From Candidatus Venteria ishoeyi (GTDB taxonomy: Bacteria; Pseudomonadota; Gammaproteobacteria; Beggiatoales; Beggiatoaceae): a DNA stretch of 64,000 nucleotides. Shown here piece by piece: positions 28,094 to 37,462 of this stretch (position 1 is the first letter of the stretch; each line of letters opens with the position of its first letter). Below the pieces are notes generated by a model. It did no database searches, was not told the DNA's origin, and was given only the letters and a program-made list of their open reading frames with translations. Position numbers and translations under genes: made by a program. Where the stretch lies: assembly GCF_030378065.1 (NCBI RefSeq), contig NZ_JAUCGJ010000004.1:1-64000 (forward strand), written 5' to 3'.

Positions 28094-30121
28094 ATGTTAA
28101 AAGATTTAAATCCGCCACAACGGGAAGCTGCCGCTTATCTTGATGGCGCTTTGTTAGTACTGGCAGGCGCGGGTAGCGGTAAGACCCGGGTTATCACCCG
28201 CAAAATTGCCTATTTGATTATTGAAGCCAATATGCAGGCGCGTAATATTGCCGCTGTCACCTTCACCAATAAGGCTGCACGGGAAATGAAGGCGCGTGTC
28301 GGGAAATTGCTTTCTGCCAAACAATCACGGGGTTTGATGGTTTCCACTTTTCACACCCTGGGACTGAATATTTTGCGCCGCGAAATCAGTATTTTAGGGT
28401 ATAAAAGCGGCTTTTCGATTCTGGATGCGCAAGATAGTATGCAACTGTTGCAAACCATTTCCGAGCGCAGTCAATTATTGGATAAAGAGCGTTTGCAGGG
28501 GCTGCAAAACCAGATCAGCCGCTGGAAAAATGCCTTAGTCACCCCTGAACGTGCGCAGGCAGAAGCGGAAGATAAAGACCAGCACCGTGATGCGCATTTG
28601 TATGAACAATACCAACGCCAGCTCAAAGCCTATAATGCCGTGGATTTTGATGATCTAATTGGCCTGCCAGTATTTTTATTTCAGCAGCACCCGGAAGTGC
28701 TGGAGCACTGGCAGAAAAAAATTCATTATCTGTTGGTGGATGAATACCAGGATACCAACCAGTGCCAGTATCAACTGGTGCGGCAACTGGTGGGGGTGCG
28801 TAATGCACTGACGGTGGTGGGGGATGATGACCAGTCGATCTATGCCTGGCGTGGCGCGCAGCCGGAAAACCTGCATCTGCTGAAACAGGATTTCCCCGGT
28901 CTTAAAGTGGTGAAACTGGAGCAGAATTACCGTTCCAGCAAACGCATATTGAAAGCCGCCAATACCTTGATCCGTAATAACCCCCATGTATTTGAAAAAG
29001 CCTTGTGGAGTGATAAGGGTCTGGGCGATCAGTTGCGGGTGCTGAGTACCCAGGATGAAGTGCATGAAGCGGAACAGGTGGTGTCAGAACTCATCAGCCA
29101 CCGTTTTCAGCACCAGAACAAATATCAGGATTATGCAATTTTATACCGTAGCAATCACCAGTCGCGTCTGTTTGAGCGTATGTTGCGCAGTCATAAAATC
29201 CCCTATTTTCTCAGTGGCGGCACCTCGTTTTTTTCCCGCAGCGAAATCAAAGACATCATGTCTTATCTGCGTCTGGTGGCGAATCCCGACGATGATAATG
29301 CGTTTTTGCGCATTATCAACACGCCTCGCCGGGAAATTGGTGCATCCACCCTGGAAAAACTGGGTACCTACGCCACGGATCGGAATATCAGTCTGTTTGC
29401 CGCTTGTTTTGAACTGGGTTTGGCAGAGCGTTTATCAGAACGCGCTTTGCAGCGTTTACAGCATTTTGCCCGCTGGCTGACAGATATCAGCGACCGCGCC
29501 GAGCGCAGCGAAGACCCGGTGGATCTGACCAAGGAAATCATTCGTACTATTGATTACGAAGTCTGGTTGCAAGATACCTGCGATAGCGTGAAAGCGGCTG
29601 AACGGCGCATGGAAAATATCTGGGAACTGGTGGAATGGCTGGGCAAACTCACCGCAGAAAGTACGGAAAACAAAAAACTGGCTGACTTGGTGGCGTATTT
29701 AACCCTGATGGATATTCTGGAACGTCAGGAAGAGAATAAAGCCGAAGAAAATAATGACCGGGTGACGATGATGACCTTACATGCGGCTAAGGGTCTGGAG
29801 TTCCCGCATGTATTTCTGGTCGGCATGGAGGAGGAAATGCTACCCCATGCCAATACCCTGGAAGATGAGCAGATGCTACAGGAGGAGCGGCGTCTGGCCT
29901 ATGTGGGCATCACCCGCGCCCAGCGCAGCCTGACTTTCAGCTTTGCCCAGCAGCGCAAACGTTACGGGGAAATGAAAAACTGCGACCCCAGCCGGTTTTT
30001 AGGCGAGTTGCCGGAAGAGGATTTACACTGGCAGGGCGGTAAACAACAAGCAGCGGACCCGGAAGCGCGTAAAGCCAAGGGCAGCGCGAATCTGGCACAT
30101 ATTCGGGGTATTTTGAAATAA
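28094..30121 (+). CDS. rep: ATP-dependent DNA helicase Rep
   Basis: This superfamily 1A 3'-5' helicase helps replication forks pass protein roadblocks. The Walker A is AGAGSGKT with Lys30. It is followed by TFTNKAAREMKAR (motif Ia), VDEYQDTN (II), VVGDDDQSIYAWRGA (III), LEQNYRSS (IV), TLHAAKGLEFPHVFLVGMEE (V) and EERRLAYVGITRAQ (VI). The 675 residues match E. coli Rep (673) better than UvrD. It ends ten bases from the convergent glnD stop, with no terminator between them. Confidence 0.95.
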   Translation: MLKDLNPPQREAAAYLDGALLVLAGAGSGKTRVITRKIAYLIIEANMQARNIAAVTFTNKAAREMKARVGKLLSAKQSRGLMVSTFHTLGLNILRREISILGYKSGFSILDAQDSMQLLQTISERSQLLDKERLQGLQNQISRWKNALVTPERAQAEAEDKDQHRDAHLYEQYQRQLKAYNAVDFDDLIGLPVFLFQQHPEVLEHWQKKIHYLLVDEYQDTNQCQYQLVRQLVGVRNALTVVGDDDQSIYAWRGAQPENLHLLKQDFPGLKVVKLEQNYRSSKRILKAANTLIRNNPHVFEKALWSDKGLGDQLRVLSTQDEVHEAEQVVSELISHRFQHQNKYQDYAILYRSNHQSRLFERMLRSHKIPYFLSGGTSFFSRSEIKDIMSYLRLVANPDDDNAFLRIINTPRREIGASTLEKLGTYATDRNISLFAACFELGLAERLSERALQRLQHFARWLTDISDRAERSEDPVDLTKEIIRTIDYEVWLQDTCDSVKAAERRMENIWELVEWLGKLTAESTENKKLADLVAYLTLMDILERQEENKAEENNDRVTMMTLHAAKGLEFPHVFLVGMEEEMLPHANTLEDEQMLQEERRLAYVGITRAQRSLTFSFAQQRKRYGEMKNCDPSRFLGELPEEDLHWQGGKQQAADPEARKAKGSANLAHIRGILK

Positions 30122-30131
30122 ACACAAATAC

Positions 30132-32807
30132 TCAAATAACATGCTTTTGCAGCTTTTGTTGCTCCGTATCGTCCAGCCATTCTTTGATCTGAGTGCGCAG
30201 GCAATCAAGCTGCTCTGGCAATTGCAGCGGTTTGCCTTCTTTATCAATAATATAAAAAACATCTTCAACCTTGCTGCCAAAAGTGGCAATTTTGGCATTT
30301 TTCAGGCGACCGCCACATTTTTGCAAGACTTGGGCAACCCGCGATAAAACACCGGGGCGGTCGGTGGTCACCAGTTCCATCACCGTGTGATGGCTGCTGT
30401 GATCAATGGTGAATTCGACTTGGGTGGGAATGGTAAAATATTTAATCTGGCTGGGTTGGTGACGTTTAATGGCGGAGAAATCCTGTGGTTGCTGGCAGGC
30501 TGCGATCAAACCCTGGCGTATGACTTCCGCGCGTTTTTCATCCAGATGGGTACTGTCATCTTCCAGTACAGTGTAATGTAATAAGGTACAGTGTTTTTTA
30601 GTGGTGATGATATATGCAGCAACCACATTCAGGCGCTGTTTTTCCAGGTATAAAGCGGTGGTGGCAAACAGATCATCACGATCTTCAGTGTAAATGGTAA
30701 AATCCGTGCTGCCTTTAAGGGCATCAGGAATCAGCACCAGTGGTTCGTTAGGCGCTTTTAATAAAATCGCGTCAGTTTCTCTGGCAATATCACCGGGACT
30801 GCAACGCAGAAAATACTCATCATCCAGGGTGTCCCACAACATACCCACCCCCACCTGATCCGTGCTGTCCAATAAACTATTCGCCTGACGCTTAATGCTT
30901 TCAATCCGCACCTGACGGTCAATCGGGTTGCTCAGACCATCTCGCAGCGCGTGGCGGGTACGGTTATAGAGATCTTCCAGCAGCGAGGCTTTCCAACTGT
31001 TCCATAATTTTGGACTGGTGGCGCGAATATCGGCAACTGTTAATAAATACAGATAATCCAGATGCGCCAAATCCATCACCTGCAAGGCAAAACGGTGAAT
31101 CACATCGGGATCGGAAATATCTTGACGCTGCGCGGTGACGGACATCAGCAAATGATTTTTAACCAGCCAGGCCACTAAACGGCTGCCATGCGGACTCATA
31201 CTATGTAATTGGCAAAATGCCATGGCATCATGCTGGCCCAGTTCTGAATGATCACCACCACGCCCTTTGGCAATGTCATGAAATAAACCCGCAAGATACA
31301 GCAATTCAGGCTTGGGTAAGTGTGCCATGATTTTAGAGCACAAGGGGAATTCATGTTGGTGTTTGTCGATGGAAAAACATCGCAGGTTATGTAATACGGA
31401 TAAGGTGTGTTGATCCACCGTGTAGACGTGGAATAAATCATATTGCATTTGCCCGACAATATTGCCAAAAGCGGGAATATAAGCATCCAGGATGCCGTAG
31501 CGCCGCATCATTCTGAGCACGCGGGTCACGCCCTGAGGTTGGCATAATATTTCATAAAACAGGCTGGTGGCACGTAAGTCACTGCGAAAAGCGTCATCAA
31601 TAGAGGATTTATAATAACGCAGTAAGCGCACGGTACTGGCACGAATTCCTTTGATTTCAGGATGGTTTTCCAGTAATAAGAAAATTTCCAGCAAGGCAAA
31701 AGGGCGATCTGCAAACACCCGATCATGCGCGACTTCAATTAAATCATTACATACCCGGAAGCGTTTATTCAGCGGTTTTACCTGATTTTTTTCCGGGCGT
31801 AAAATGGCTTCCTGAAATAATTGCAACAACATTTCATTCAATTGACGCACTTCTTCAGCAGTGCGGTAATATTGTTTCATCAGGGTTTCCACGCCGAGAT
31901 GTTGCTCCGTATCCTGATAACCGAGCTTCTCAGCGATGGTGCGTTGATACTCAAACCCCAGACGATCATCATGTCGCCCGGTTAATTGATGTAACAAATA
32001 ACGCACTTTCCATAAAAAATTTTGACATTCATTCAGTAACTGGTATTCTTCGTTGGTTAAAAAACCACGACCAAACAGGTTTTGCAGTTGTGGCGATCCA
32101 AAATGACGTTTTGCCACCCACAAGACGGTTTGAATATCACGCAGGCCACCAGGGCCATCTTTAATATTTGGCTCCAGATTATAAGCCGTGTCATGGTAGC
32201 GGCTATAACGGCTAGCCTGCTCAGCCACTTTGGCTTCAAAAAAAGTTTTGGCAGGCCACATGTGTTCAGGCCCTATCAATGCCTGTAATTGCTCAAACAA
32301 TGCCTGACTGCCAATCAGTAAACGGGCTTCCAGCAGATTGGTCATCACCGTGATGTCATCAGCCGCCATTGCCTGCGTATCAATTGGGGTGCGCACGCTA
32401 TGACCCACTTCCAGCTTAATATCCCATAAAAAGGTCAAAAACTGCTCAATATATTCTTGCGTGACATCATCCAGTACATCATGATATAAAAACAATAAAT
32501 CAACATCAGAAGCCGGATGTAATTCCTGCCGACCATAACCGCCCACTGCCAGTAATGCCACGGCATTTTGGTCAGGCCAGTCATATTGCTGCCACATGTG
32601 AATTAATATTTGATCGATTAACCAGCCACGTTGACCAACGATTTCAGTGATGGAAGCATTATCCTGAAAACGTAAATTAAGTTCTTTATCTCCAGTTTTC
32701 AAAGCATCACGAAAAACAGGAATAGCAGATTTGGTAGTTTGTAAACGTTGTTGAAATTCAGCAGCATCAAACAGGCGGGTATCAATATAATCGTCAGCGT
32801 AGCGCAT
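30132..32807 (-). CDS. glnD: Bifunctional [protein-PII] uridylyltransferase/uridylyl-removing enzyme
   Basis: This nitrogen sensor uridylylates PII proteins when glutamine is low and removes UMP when it is high. Its 891 residues hold, in order, a nucleotidyltransferase domain (GGYGRQELHPASDVDLLFLY near residue 70), a helical linker, an HD hydrolase domain (YLAGLFHDIAKGRGGDHSE near residue 510) and two C-terminal ACT domains (one near 700, one from VMELVTTDRPGVLSRVAQVL to the end). All catalytic motifs look intact. The target glnB/glnK is not in this window. Confidence 0.96.
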   Translation of the reverse strand: MRYADDYIDTRLFDAAEFQQRLQTTKSAIPVFRDALKTGDKELNLRFQDNASITEIVGQRGWLIDQILIHMWQQYDWPDQNAVALLAVGGYGRQELHPASDVDLLFLYHDVLDDVTQEYIEQFLTFLWDIKLEVGHSVRTPIDTQAMAADDITVMTNLLEARLLIGSQALFEQLQALIGPEHMWPAKTFFEAKVAEQASRYSRYHDTAYNLEPNIKDGPGGLRDIQTVLWVAKRHFGSPQLQNLFGRGFLTNEEYQLLNECQNFLWKVRYLLHQLTGRHDDRLGFEYQRTIAEKLGYQDTEQHLGVETLMKQYYRTAEEVRQLNEMLLQLFQEAILRPEKNQVKPLNKRFRVCNDLIEVAHDRVFADRPFALLEIFLLLENHPEIKGIRASTVRLLRYYKSSIDDAFRSDLRATSLFYEILCQPQGVTRVLRMMRRYGILDAYIPAFGNIVGQMQYDLFHVYTVDQHTLSVLHNLRCFSIDKHQHEFPLCSKIMAHLPKPELLYLAGLFHDIAKGRGGDHSELGQHDAMAFCQLHSMSPHGSRLVAWLVKNHLLMSVTAQRQDISDPDVIHRFALQVMDLAHLDYLYLLTVADIRATSPKLWNSWKASLLEDLYNRTRHALRDGLSNPIDRQVRIESIKRQANSLLDSTDQVGVGMLWDTLDDEYFLRCSPGDIARETDAILLKAPNEPLVLIPDALKGSTDFTIYTEDRDDLFATTALYLEKQRLNVVAAYIITTKKHCTLLHYTVLEDDSTHLDEKRAEVIRQGLIAACQQPQDFSAIKRHQPSQIKYFTIPTQVEFTIDHSSHHTVMELVTTDRPGVLSRVAQVLQKCGGRLKNAKIATFGSKVEDVFYIIDKEGKPLQLPEQLDCLRTQIKEWLDDTEQQKLQKHVI

Positions 32808-32893
32808 AGGGTTTCACATAAAAAAAGGTGAATAAAGGGTAAATTATTTTTATAATGGTATCGCATCATACCAGAGTTACTTCTTTTTGAACG

Positions 32894-32929
32894 CTTAGGA
32901 ATGGTAATGAAATAAAACCGACTCCTTAA
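32894..32929 (-). repeat. Internally deleted remnant of the dispersed repeat
   Basis: CTTAGGAATGGTAATGAAATAAA is followed after a few bases by ACTCCTTAA. Both termini of the family are recognisable, but the ~125-bp middle is missing. It sits between the divergent glnD and 32945 genes and could affect either promoter. Confidence 0.5.
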
Positions 32930-32944
32930 AACTGTACAGCCTTA

Positions 32945-34084
32945 ATGTCCTATCTAAAACCTATTCTATCATTTCTTATTCAGTACCTGCTCATTCTGGC
33001 TCAAACAGCCTGGGCGCAAGAGCAAGAAATATTACCACTATCTGAATCTTTTTCACCTTTAGCAGAACTCAGTGCATATAATCCATTACAACAGCATTCA
33101 GGCACAAATCTAAATGAGCATACAAACTGGCAGGGCACTTTTTCAGATGGGCAGGTTAGCTTGTCTTTGCAAGGTGATGGGCAGCACTATACCGGCAGTT
33201 TAACGATTAATAAACAATATTACCCGGCAACCGCACAACCAGAGGGCCATTATCTGCTGGGGACATTTAACAGTCAGGCGCATTATTTTCAGTTCACTTT
33301 GATGCCCCAGAGCGGCGCTTTTCTATTGGATAGTGAAGGTAATCAATTTTTATTAAGACGTACAAATACTTACCAGTCATCCCGACAAGCAGCAAAGAAC
33401 AAATACGCGAATTTACCGCCTCAACAACAACTAATTCAACACCATCGTTTGAATCAACGTATTCGTAAAGATTTTCAACAGTTTTTACAGCAGCTCTGGT
33501 ACTGGATGGGGGGTGATGCACAAAAGTCAGCCGGTAAGCGGGGAAATGCACCACAATTACAAGGCATGGCGCTGTTACGTCAGCAACTGATTCCACAGGT
33601 GCAGGCATTACACCTTGAATTTCAGGAACTGACCCGCCTCAGTCAGCAACTGGAACAAAGCGGCGCTTTTGGCAAAAATGCAACTGCCGTGTTTCATCGT
33701 TTTACCCTGCTTGGGGAGCGTGGCACAGTGCTTTTAGGAAAGTGGCAGCAATTATTGGAATATCTGGCACAGGTGGATTGGCGTAAAGATAATCAAAACC
33801 TGTATAAAAAACTTAAAAAGGTGTTACCGGTTGCTACTCAAAATCTTATTATACTGGCAAAAAACTTTGTCGTACTTGCCCGTATCAGCAGCCATATCCC
33901 CCCTAAACTTAAGGGTGGCAGCCCCATGCAGTCCCTGTCTGCAATGCCAGTGCCTGAAATACCGCCCAGCGTCATGAATGTAATGCCCGGTGGTGGCAAC
34001 CCCGCTCAGCTAAAATGGGAAATTATGCGCAACATGAGTGAGATGATGCGTGATGCCATGCGCATGATGGGGGCGGATTTTTAG
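32945..34084 (+). CDS. Exported protein of unknown function with beta domain and Met-rich tail
   Basis: I do not recognise this 379-residue protein as a named family. A signal peptide ends at AQTAWA, so it is periplasmic or surface-bound. Residues ~60-140 follow a repeating strand pattern (WQGTFSDGQVSLSLQGDG, YTGSL, GHYLLGTF, FQFTLMPQSGAFLLD), like small barrel or lipocalin-type modules. The middle (~150-320) is helical and glutamine-rich. The C-terminus contains a proline stretch and is very rich in methionine (MRNMSEMMRDAMRMMGADF). It is transcribed alone, divergent from glnD. Confidence 0.75.
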   Translation: MSYLKPILSFLIQYLLILAQTAWAQEQEILPLSESFSPLAELSAYNPLQQHSGTNLNEHTNWQGTFSDGQVSLSLQGDGQHYTGSLTINKQYYPATAQPEGHYLLGTFNSQAHYFQFTLMPQSGAFLLDSEGNQFLLRRTNTYQSSRQAAKNKYANLPPQQQLIQHHRLNQRIRKDFQQFLQQLWYWMGGDAQKSAGKRGNAPQLQGMALLRQQLIPQVQALHLEFQELTRLSQQLEQSGAFGKNATAVFHRFTLLGERGTVLLGKWQQLLEYLAQVDWRKDNQNLYKKLKKVLPVATQNLIILAKNFVVLARISSHIPPKLKGGSPMQSLSAMPVPEIPPSVMNVMPGGGNPAQLKWEIMRNMSEMMRDAMRMMGADF

Positions 34085-34100
34085 AAATTGACTGCCACTT

Positions 34101-34493
34101 TTATGACTCAGAAATCCGCTTACCCAGATTTTTCTCCAAACCAAATTGCCAGGATTGGATAAATAATTGTATGGAGTCGATAAAATCTGCATCATGTTCT
34201 GTGCGATTAATCGTACAATGAATCACAACCTTCTCCGGTTCTGGTGCAAAGCCTGTTGTTATGGTCCAGGCCAAGGCATTAGGGCAGTCAGGCAATGAGA
34301 AACGAACCCCGCCATTAATCACCTGCCGGTGAACCGTAAATTCTCCCCATACACAATACACATCTGCCTGATTATCATTTTCGATATGGAGCACCTTGTT
34401 AATATCCGCACAATATTTATTCAGTTTATCGACAGTGAGTGCTTGCAGTGTTGCCGGGGTTACCTCTATGTTGGCGATGGCAAAAAATTCCAC
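34101..34493 (-). CDS. Hypothetical 130-residue protein
   Basis: This small, probably soluble alpha/beta protein has no signal peptide and no family I can name. Notable features are three cysteines in the middle (YCADIN, VYCVWGEF, LPDCPNAL) and a C-terminal acidic/aromatic helix (DFIDSIQLFIQSWQFGLEKN). It lies 33 bp after murU on the same strand and is probably the last gene of that unit. It is convergent with the 32945 gene (16-bp gap). Confidence 0.6.
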   Translation of the reverse strand: MEFFAIANIEVTPATLQALTVDKLNKYCADINKVLHIENDNQADVYCVWGEFTVHRQVINGGVRFSLPDCPNALAWTITTGFAPEPEKVVIHCTINRTEHDADFIDSIQLFIQSWQFGLEKNLGKRISES

Positions 34494-34526
34494 AATTATT
34501 TCTCAGTTTATAAGCAATATAAGGGC

Positions 34527-35225
34527 TTACTTTTTGGCCTCTGAAGTCAGCTTGTCTAATCGCGCTAAACGCTCAGGTGTGCCAATATCCATCCATAGAC
34601 CATCATGATGTTGTGCACTGACTAAATGCTGGCGCATGGCTTGTTTGAGCAAAGGCGCGAGAGGAAAAGCACCGGCCTGGCAGTGGTTAAACAACAAAGG
34701 ATGATACACACCGATGCCGGAGAAGGTGAATACTTGTTCCTGGATGTGTTCAGGCAGGGTGGTTTTTTCATAGGCGTGGTGGTCATGTAGCACAAAATCC
34801 CCTGCAGGATTGTGTTCAGGATTATCCACCAGCAGCAGATGGGCCAGTTTGCCCGGAGGCAGTTGTAGACTGTCAAGCGCGCAATCACACCAGATGTCGC
34901 CATTAATAACAATAAAAGCTTCAGTACTGGTCGGACTTAACCGAGGCAGCGCCTGAAAAATGCCACCACCGGTTTCCAACGCTGTGGTTTCCGGGGAGTA
35001 ATGAATATTCAGGCCATAATCCGTGCCATTGCCTAAGGTATTTTCTATTTGCTGGCCCAGCCAGGCATGATTGATGACAATATCTCGAAAGCCCGCCTGA
35101 TATAAATGCTCCAGATGGTAGCTGATGAGTGCTTTTCCAGCCACTTTGAGCAGTGGCTTAGGCGTGGTATCGGTGAGTGGACGCATACGTTCTCCGCGTC
35201 CTGCTGCCAGAATCATGGCACGCAT
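34527..35225 (-). CDS. murU: N-acetylmuramate alpha-1-phosphate uridylyltransferase
   Basis: This sugar nucleotidyltransferase takes part in the cell-wall recycling route that bypasses de novo UDP-MurNAc synthesis. The signature AAGRGERMRPLTDTTPKPLL at the N-terminus, NHAWLG, the ETALETGGGIF-like loop and the metal-binding INGDIWCD are present. At 232 residues it is close to Pseudomonas MurU. The usual partner amgK, normally directly upstream, is missing; instead the ATG overlaps the stop of a gspF-like gene (TAATG). The call rests on sequence style; a GlmU-like or mannose nucleotidyltransferase is less likely. Confidence 0.88.
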   Translation of the reverse strand: MRAMILAAGRGERMRPLTDTTPKPLLKVAGKALISYHLEHLYQAGFRDIVINHAWLGQQIENTLGNGTDYGLNIHYSPETTALETGGGIFQALPRLSPTSTEAFIVINGDIWCDCALDSLQLPPGKLAHLLLVDNPEHNPAGDFVLHDHHAYEKTTLPEHIQEQVFTFSGIGVYHPLLFNHCQAGAFPLAPLLKQAMRQHLVSAQHHDGLWMDIGTPERLARLDKLTSEAKK

Positions 35226-36433
35226 TAGAAATTCACATTATTGAGGCTGAATATGGCGGAGAATATGATAATCACCACAGAACCCACCATACCACCCAGC
35301 ACTAAAATCAATACCGGTTCAATCAAGGACATCAGGCGGCTGGTTTGCTGACGGACATTGGTGTCAAAAGATTCCGCCAGTTTGTTGAGAATTTCAGCCG
35401 TGCGCCCAGATTCTTCCCCAACCACCACCAGTTGTGATAATAAAACCGGAAAATTACCAGCTTGTGCCAGGGATTTACCCAAGCCAGCACCGGAGCGTAC
35501 ATTTTCTTCCACGGATTCCAGGTTAGTGGAAAGCATTTGATTTTCCATCACGCCGCGCGCGATATGCAGTGATTTTAACAGCGGGATACCTGATTGCAAC
35601 AATGCGCCCAGCGTACGACAAAAACGCGAGGATTCTGCCTCCAGCAACAAATTACCCAGTAAGGGTATACGCAATAAAAAACCATCCCGTTGCAAGCGTC
35701 CACTTTTGCTGGTTCCCCATTGTTTCCAGGCATAAGCCAGTAAGAACGGTAAGCCCAGCAGCGTCCACCACCAGTGTTTCAGCCAGTCGCTAATCCCCAT
35801 TAATAAGGCGGCGGAAGCAGGCAGGGCATCACCCATGTCTTCAAACAGCGGGGTAAACTGCGGTACCACCAGCATCAGCAGCGCGGCAACACTGAACACG
35901 CCCACCACCAGCAGTATCAAGGGATAGGTCAGCGCCGCCATCACCGTGCGTCTTGCTTCTTCGGCATCTTCCAGAAATTTTGCCAGGCGCGGCAACAGTT
36001 TTTCTAAGATGCCGCCTTCTTCACCGGCATGTACCATATTGATATACATACGCGAGAAAATTTGCGGGTGCGCTTGCAAAGCATCGGCAAGGCTATGCCC
36101 ATCTTTAACTTCCCGGCGCATTTCATTAATCAAGTTTTGCATTTCTGCGGCGCTGGTAATACCTTCCAGTAAACTCAGTGCCTTATCCAAGGGCACATGC
36201 GCTTCCACCAGGGTACATAAACCATTAGTGAAATCAATGACATCGCGGTTTTTTATACCACTGCGCGAGCGCCCGCCACTGGGAGCGGATTCATCCAGTT
36301 GAATCTGTACCGGGATCAGTTTCTGGTTTTGCAGTATGGCAACGGCTTCCTGCTCAGTTTCTGCATTAAGAGTGCCTTGGTGTTTTTTTCCCTGCGCATC
36401 GCAGGCTGAGTAACGATAGGATTGGGCGGCCAT
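35225..36433 (-). CDS. gspF: Type II secretion/type IV pilus inner-membrane platform protein, GspF-like
   Basis: The 402-residue protein has the duplicated T2SSF fold. The N-terminal cytoplasmic region begins YRYSACDAQGKKHQGTL. The first repeat is LCTLVEAHVPLDKALSLL and GEEGGILEKLL, with a membrane helix near 170-195. The second is TLGALLQSGIPLLKSL and GEESGRTAEIL, ending in a terminal membrane helix. It would anchor the secretion ATPase to the pseudopilus machinery. No other gsp or pil gene is nearby, so it is an orphan here; PilC cannot be excluded. It is coupled to murU by a TAATG overlap. Confidence 0.87.
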   Translation of the reverse strand: MAAQSYRYSACDAQGKKHQGTLNAETEQEAVAILQNQKLIPVQIQLDESAPSGGRSRSGIKNRDVIDFTNGLCTLVEAHVPLDKALSLLEGITSAAEMQNLINEMRREVKDGHSLADALQAHPQIFSRMYINMVHAGEEGGILEKLLPRLAKFLEDAEEARRTVMAALTYPLILLVVGVFSVAALLMLVVPQFTPLFEDMGDALPASAALLMGISDWLKHWWWTLLGLPFLLAYAWKQWGTSKSGRLQRDGFLLRIPLLGNLLLEAESSRFCRTLGALLQSGIPLLKSLHIARGVMENQMLSTNLESVEENVRSGAGLGKSLAQAGNFPVLLSQLVVVGEESGRTAEILNKLAESFDTNVRQQTSRLMSLIEPVLILVLGGMVGSVVIIIFSAIFSLNNVNF

Positions 36434-36457
36434 AAATAAACTTGAACTCAGGTTAAA

Positions 36458-36793
36458 TCAGGAAAAGTGTTGTTGTAAATAATGGATAATGGCATCGGAT
36501 TCATATAACCACTGAATGCCATCGAGTTCTTCAATACGCAGACAAGGCACTTGCTCAAGTCCACCTTGTTCAAGTAATGCTTGGGAAAATTTATATTTTT
36601 GGGCATTGCGTAATTCAATGGGCAGGTTCAAGCGCCACAGCTGACGTCGGACTTTAATACAATAAGGGCAGGCAGGGAAATGATACAGGCTTAAATGCAC
36701 GCAGTTTTCATTCACTTGCGCTTGTGCTTCGGGGCTGCGCTGCTGAGGTTTGCCGCCCATGAGAAAGTTTTTTATTCCGGCTAATAAATTCAT
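36458..36793 (-). CDS. Glutaredoxin-like protein with CPYC motif
   Basis: The 111-residue protein has a thioredoxin-fold core, with the redox motif Cys42-Pro-Tyr-Cys45 in YHFPACPYCIKVRRQL. The cis-proline region QVPCLRIEEL and the C-terminal helix YESDAIIHYLQQHF resemble the N-domain of glutathione S-transferases. The first ~30 residues form an amphipathic extension (MNLLAGIKNFLMGGK) that may associate with membrane. It should reduce disulfides or glutathionylated proteins. It lies 25 bp before gspF on the same strand. Confidence 0.88.
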   Translation of the reverse strand: MNLLAGIKNFLMGGKPQQRSPEAQAQVNENCVHLSLYHFPACPYCIKVRRQLWRLNLPIELRNAQKYKFSQALLEQGGLEQVPCLRIEELDGIQWLYESDAIIHYLQQHFS

Positions 36794-36853
36794 GGTTTTA
36801 TTTTCTATAGATTTTCAGGTGAATAATTTCCCAATCAATAATGATAATACTCG

Positions 36854-37456
36854 CTATTGCAAATTTTCCACTTGATTTATTTGATTAAACATCCAGTTCA
36901 GCGTATTAAATACCTGCTGTAATTCCGTGGTAGCCGATAAATATCTCGGATCAATCACAAAAATATTATTTTCCAGCTTACCAAACTGCCAAAGTGCGCC
37001 GGTTGTGACAATGCCATAACAAATACGTGCCTGCGACAGGGAGGATGCGACCATTTCCGATAAAGCCTGTGTCCAGCCATCATCAAAATTGTCTTTTTTA
37101 GCTTCAATGATGCAAAGTGAAGGTTCTGCCATTGCGCCATATTTCGTTTTTGCGGCAATCAAATAATCAGGCTCGCCAACCAGACCTTTTTCTTCATCCA
37201 CGTTATATGGCACATGTGACCAGACCTTTAAGGGGTAATTGTCCGCCACTATATCTAAAATAGGGCGAATCAGCGCGTCACAAATTGCAAATTCGTTGAT
37301 ATAGTTGGTATCATCTTTGAGTTTTTTGGCAATCATCTCAAACACAATATTCAGAATTTCAAATGGCTTTTGTGCGACAAATGGGGTTCTGTCTGATACC
37401 GTAATATCAAATTTAATCGCCACTTCTTCAACTGATTTGAACTTGCCGTAAGACAT
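36854..37456 (-). CDS. PD-(D/E)XK nuclease-like protein of unknown role
   Basis: The 200-residue soluble protein has the core of the restriction-endonuclease fold: GEPDYLIA followed by PSLCIIEAKKDN, giving the D...ExK triad, and then a helix (DDGWTQALSEMVASSL). The C-terminal half (YGIVTTGALWQFGKLENN) matches what is common in uncharacterised bacterial proteins of this fold, where it accompanies the nuclease core. It may act on DNA or be a non-catalytic regulator. It sits between a cytochrome gene and a glutaredoxin gene, with a 6-bp gap to the former, so the three are likely co-transcribed. Confidence 0.75.
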   Translation of the reverse strand: MSYGKFKSVEEVAIKFDITVSDRTPFVAQKPFEILNIVFEMIAKKLKDDTNYINEFAICDALIRPILDIVADNYPLKVWSHVPYNVDEEKGLVGEPDYLIAAKTKYGAMAEPSLCIIEAKKDNFDDGWTQALSEMVASSLSQARICYGIVTTGALWQFGKLENNIFVIDPRYLSATTELQQVFNTLNWMFNQINQVENLQ

Positions 37457-37462
37457 AAAGGC

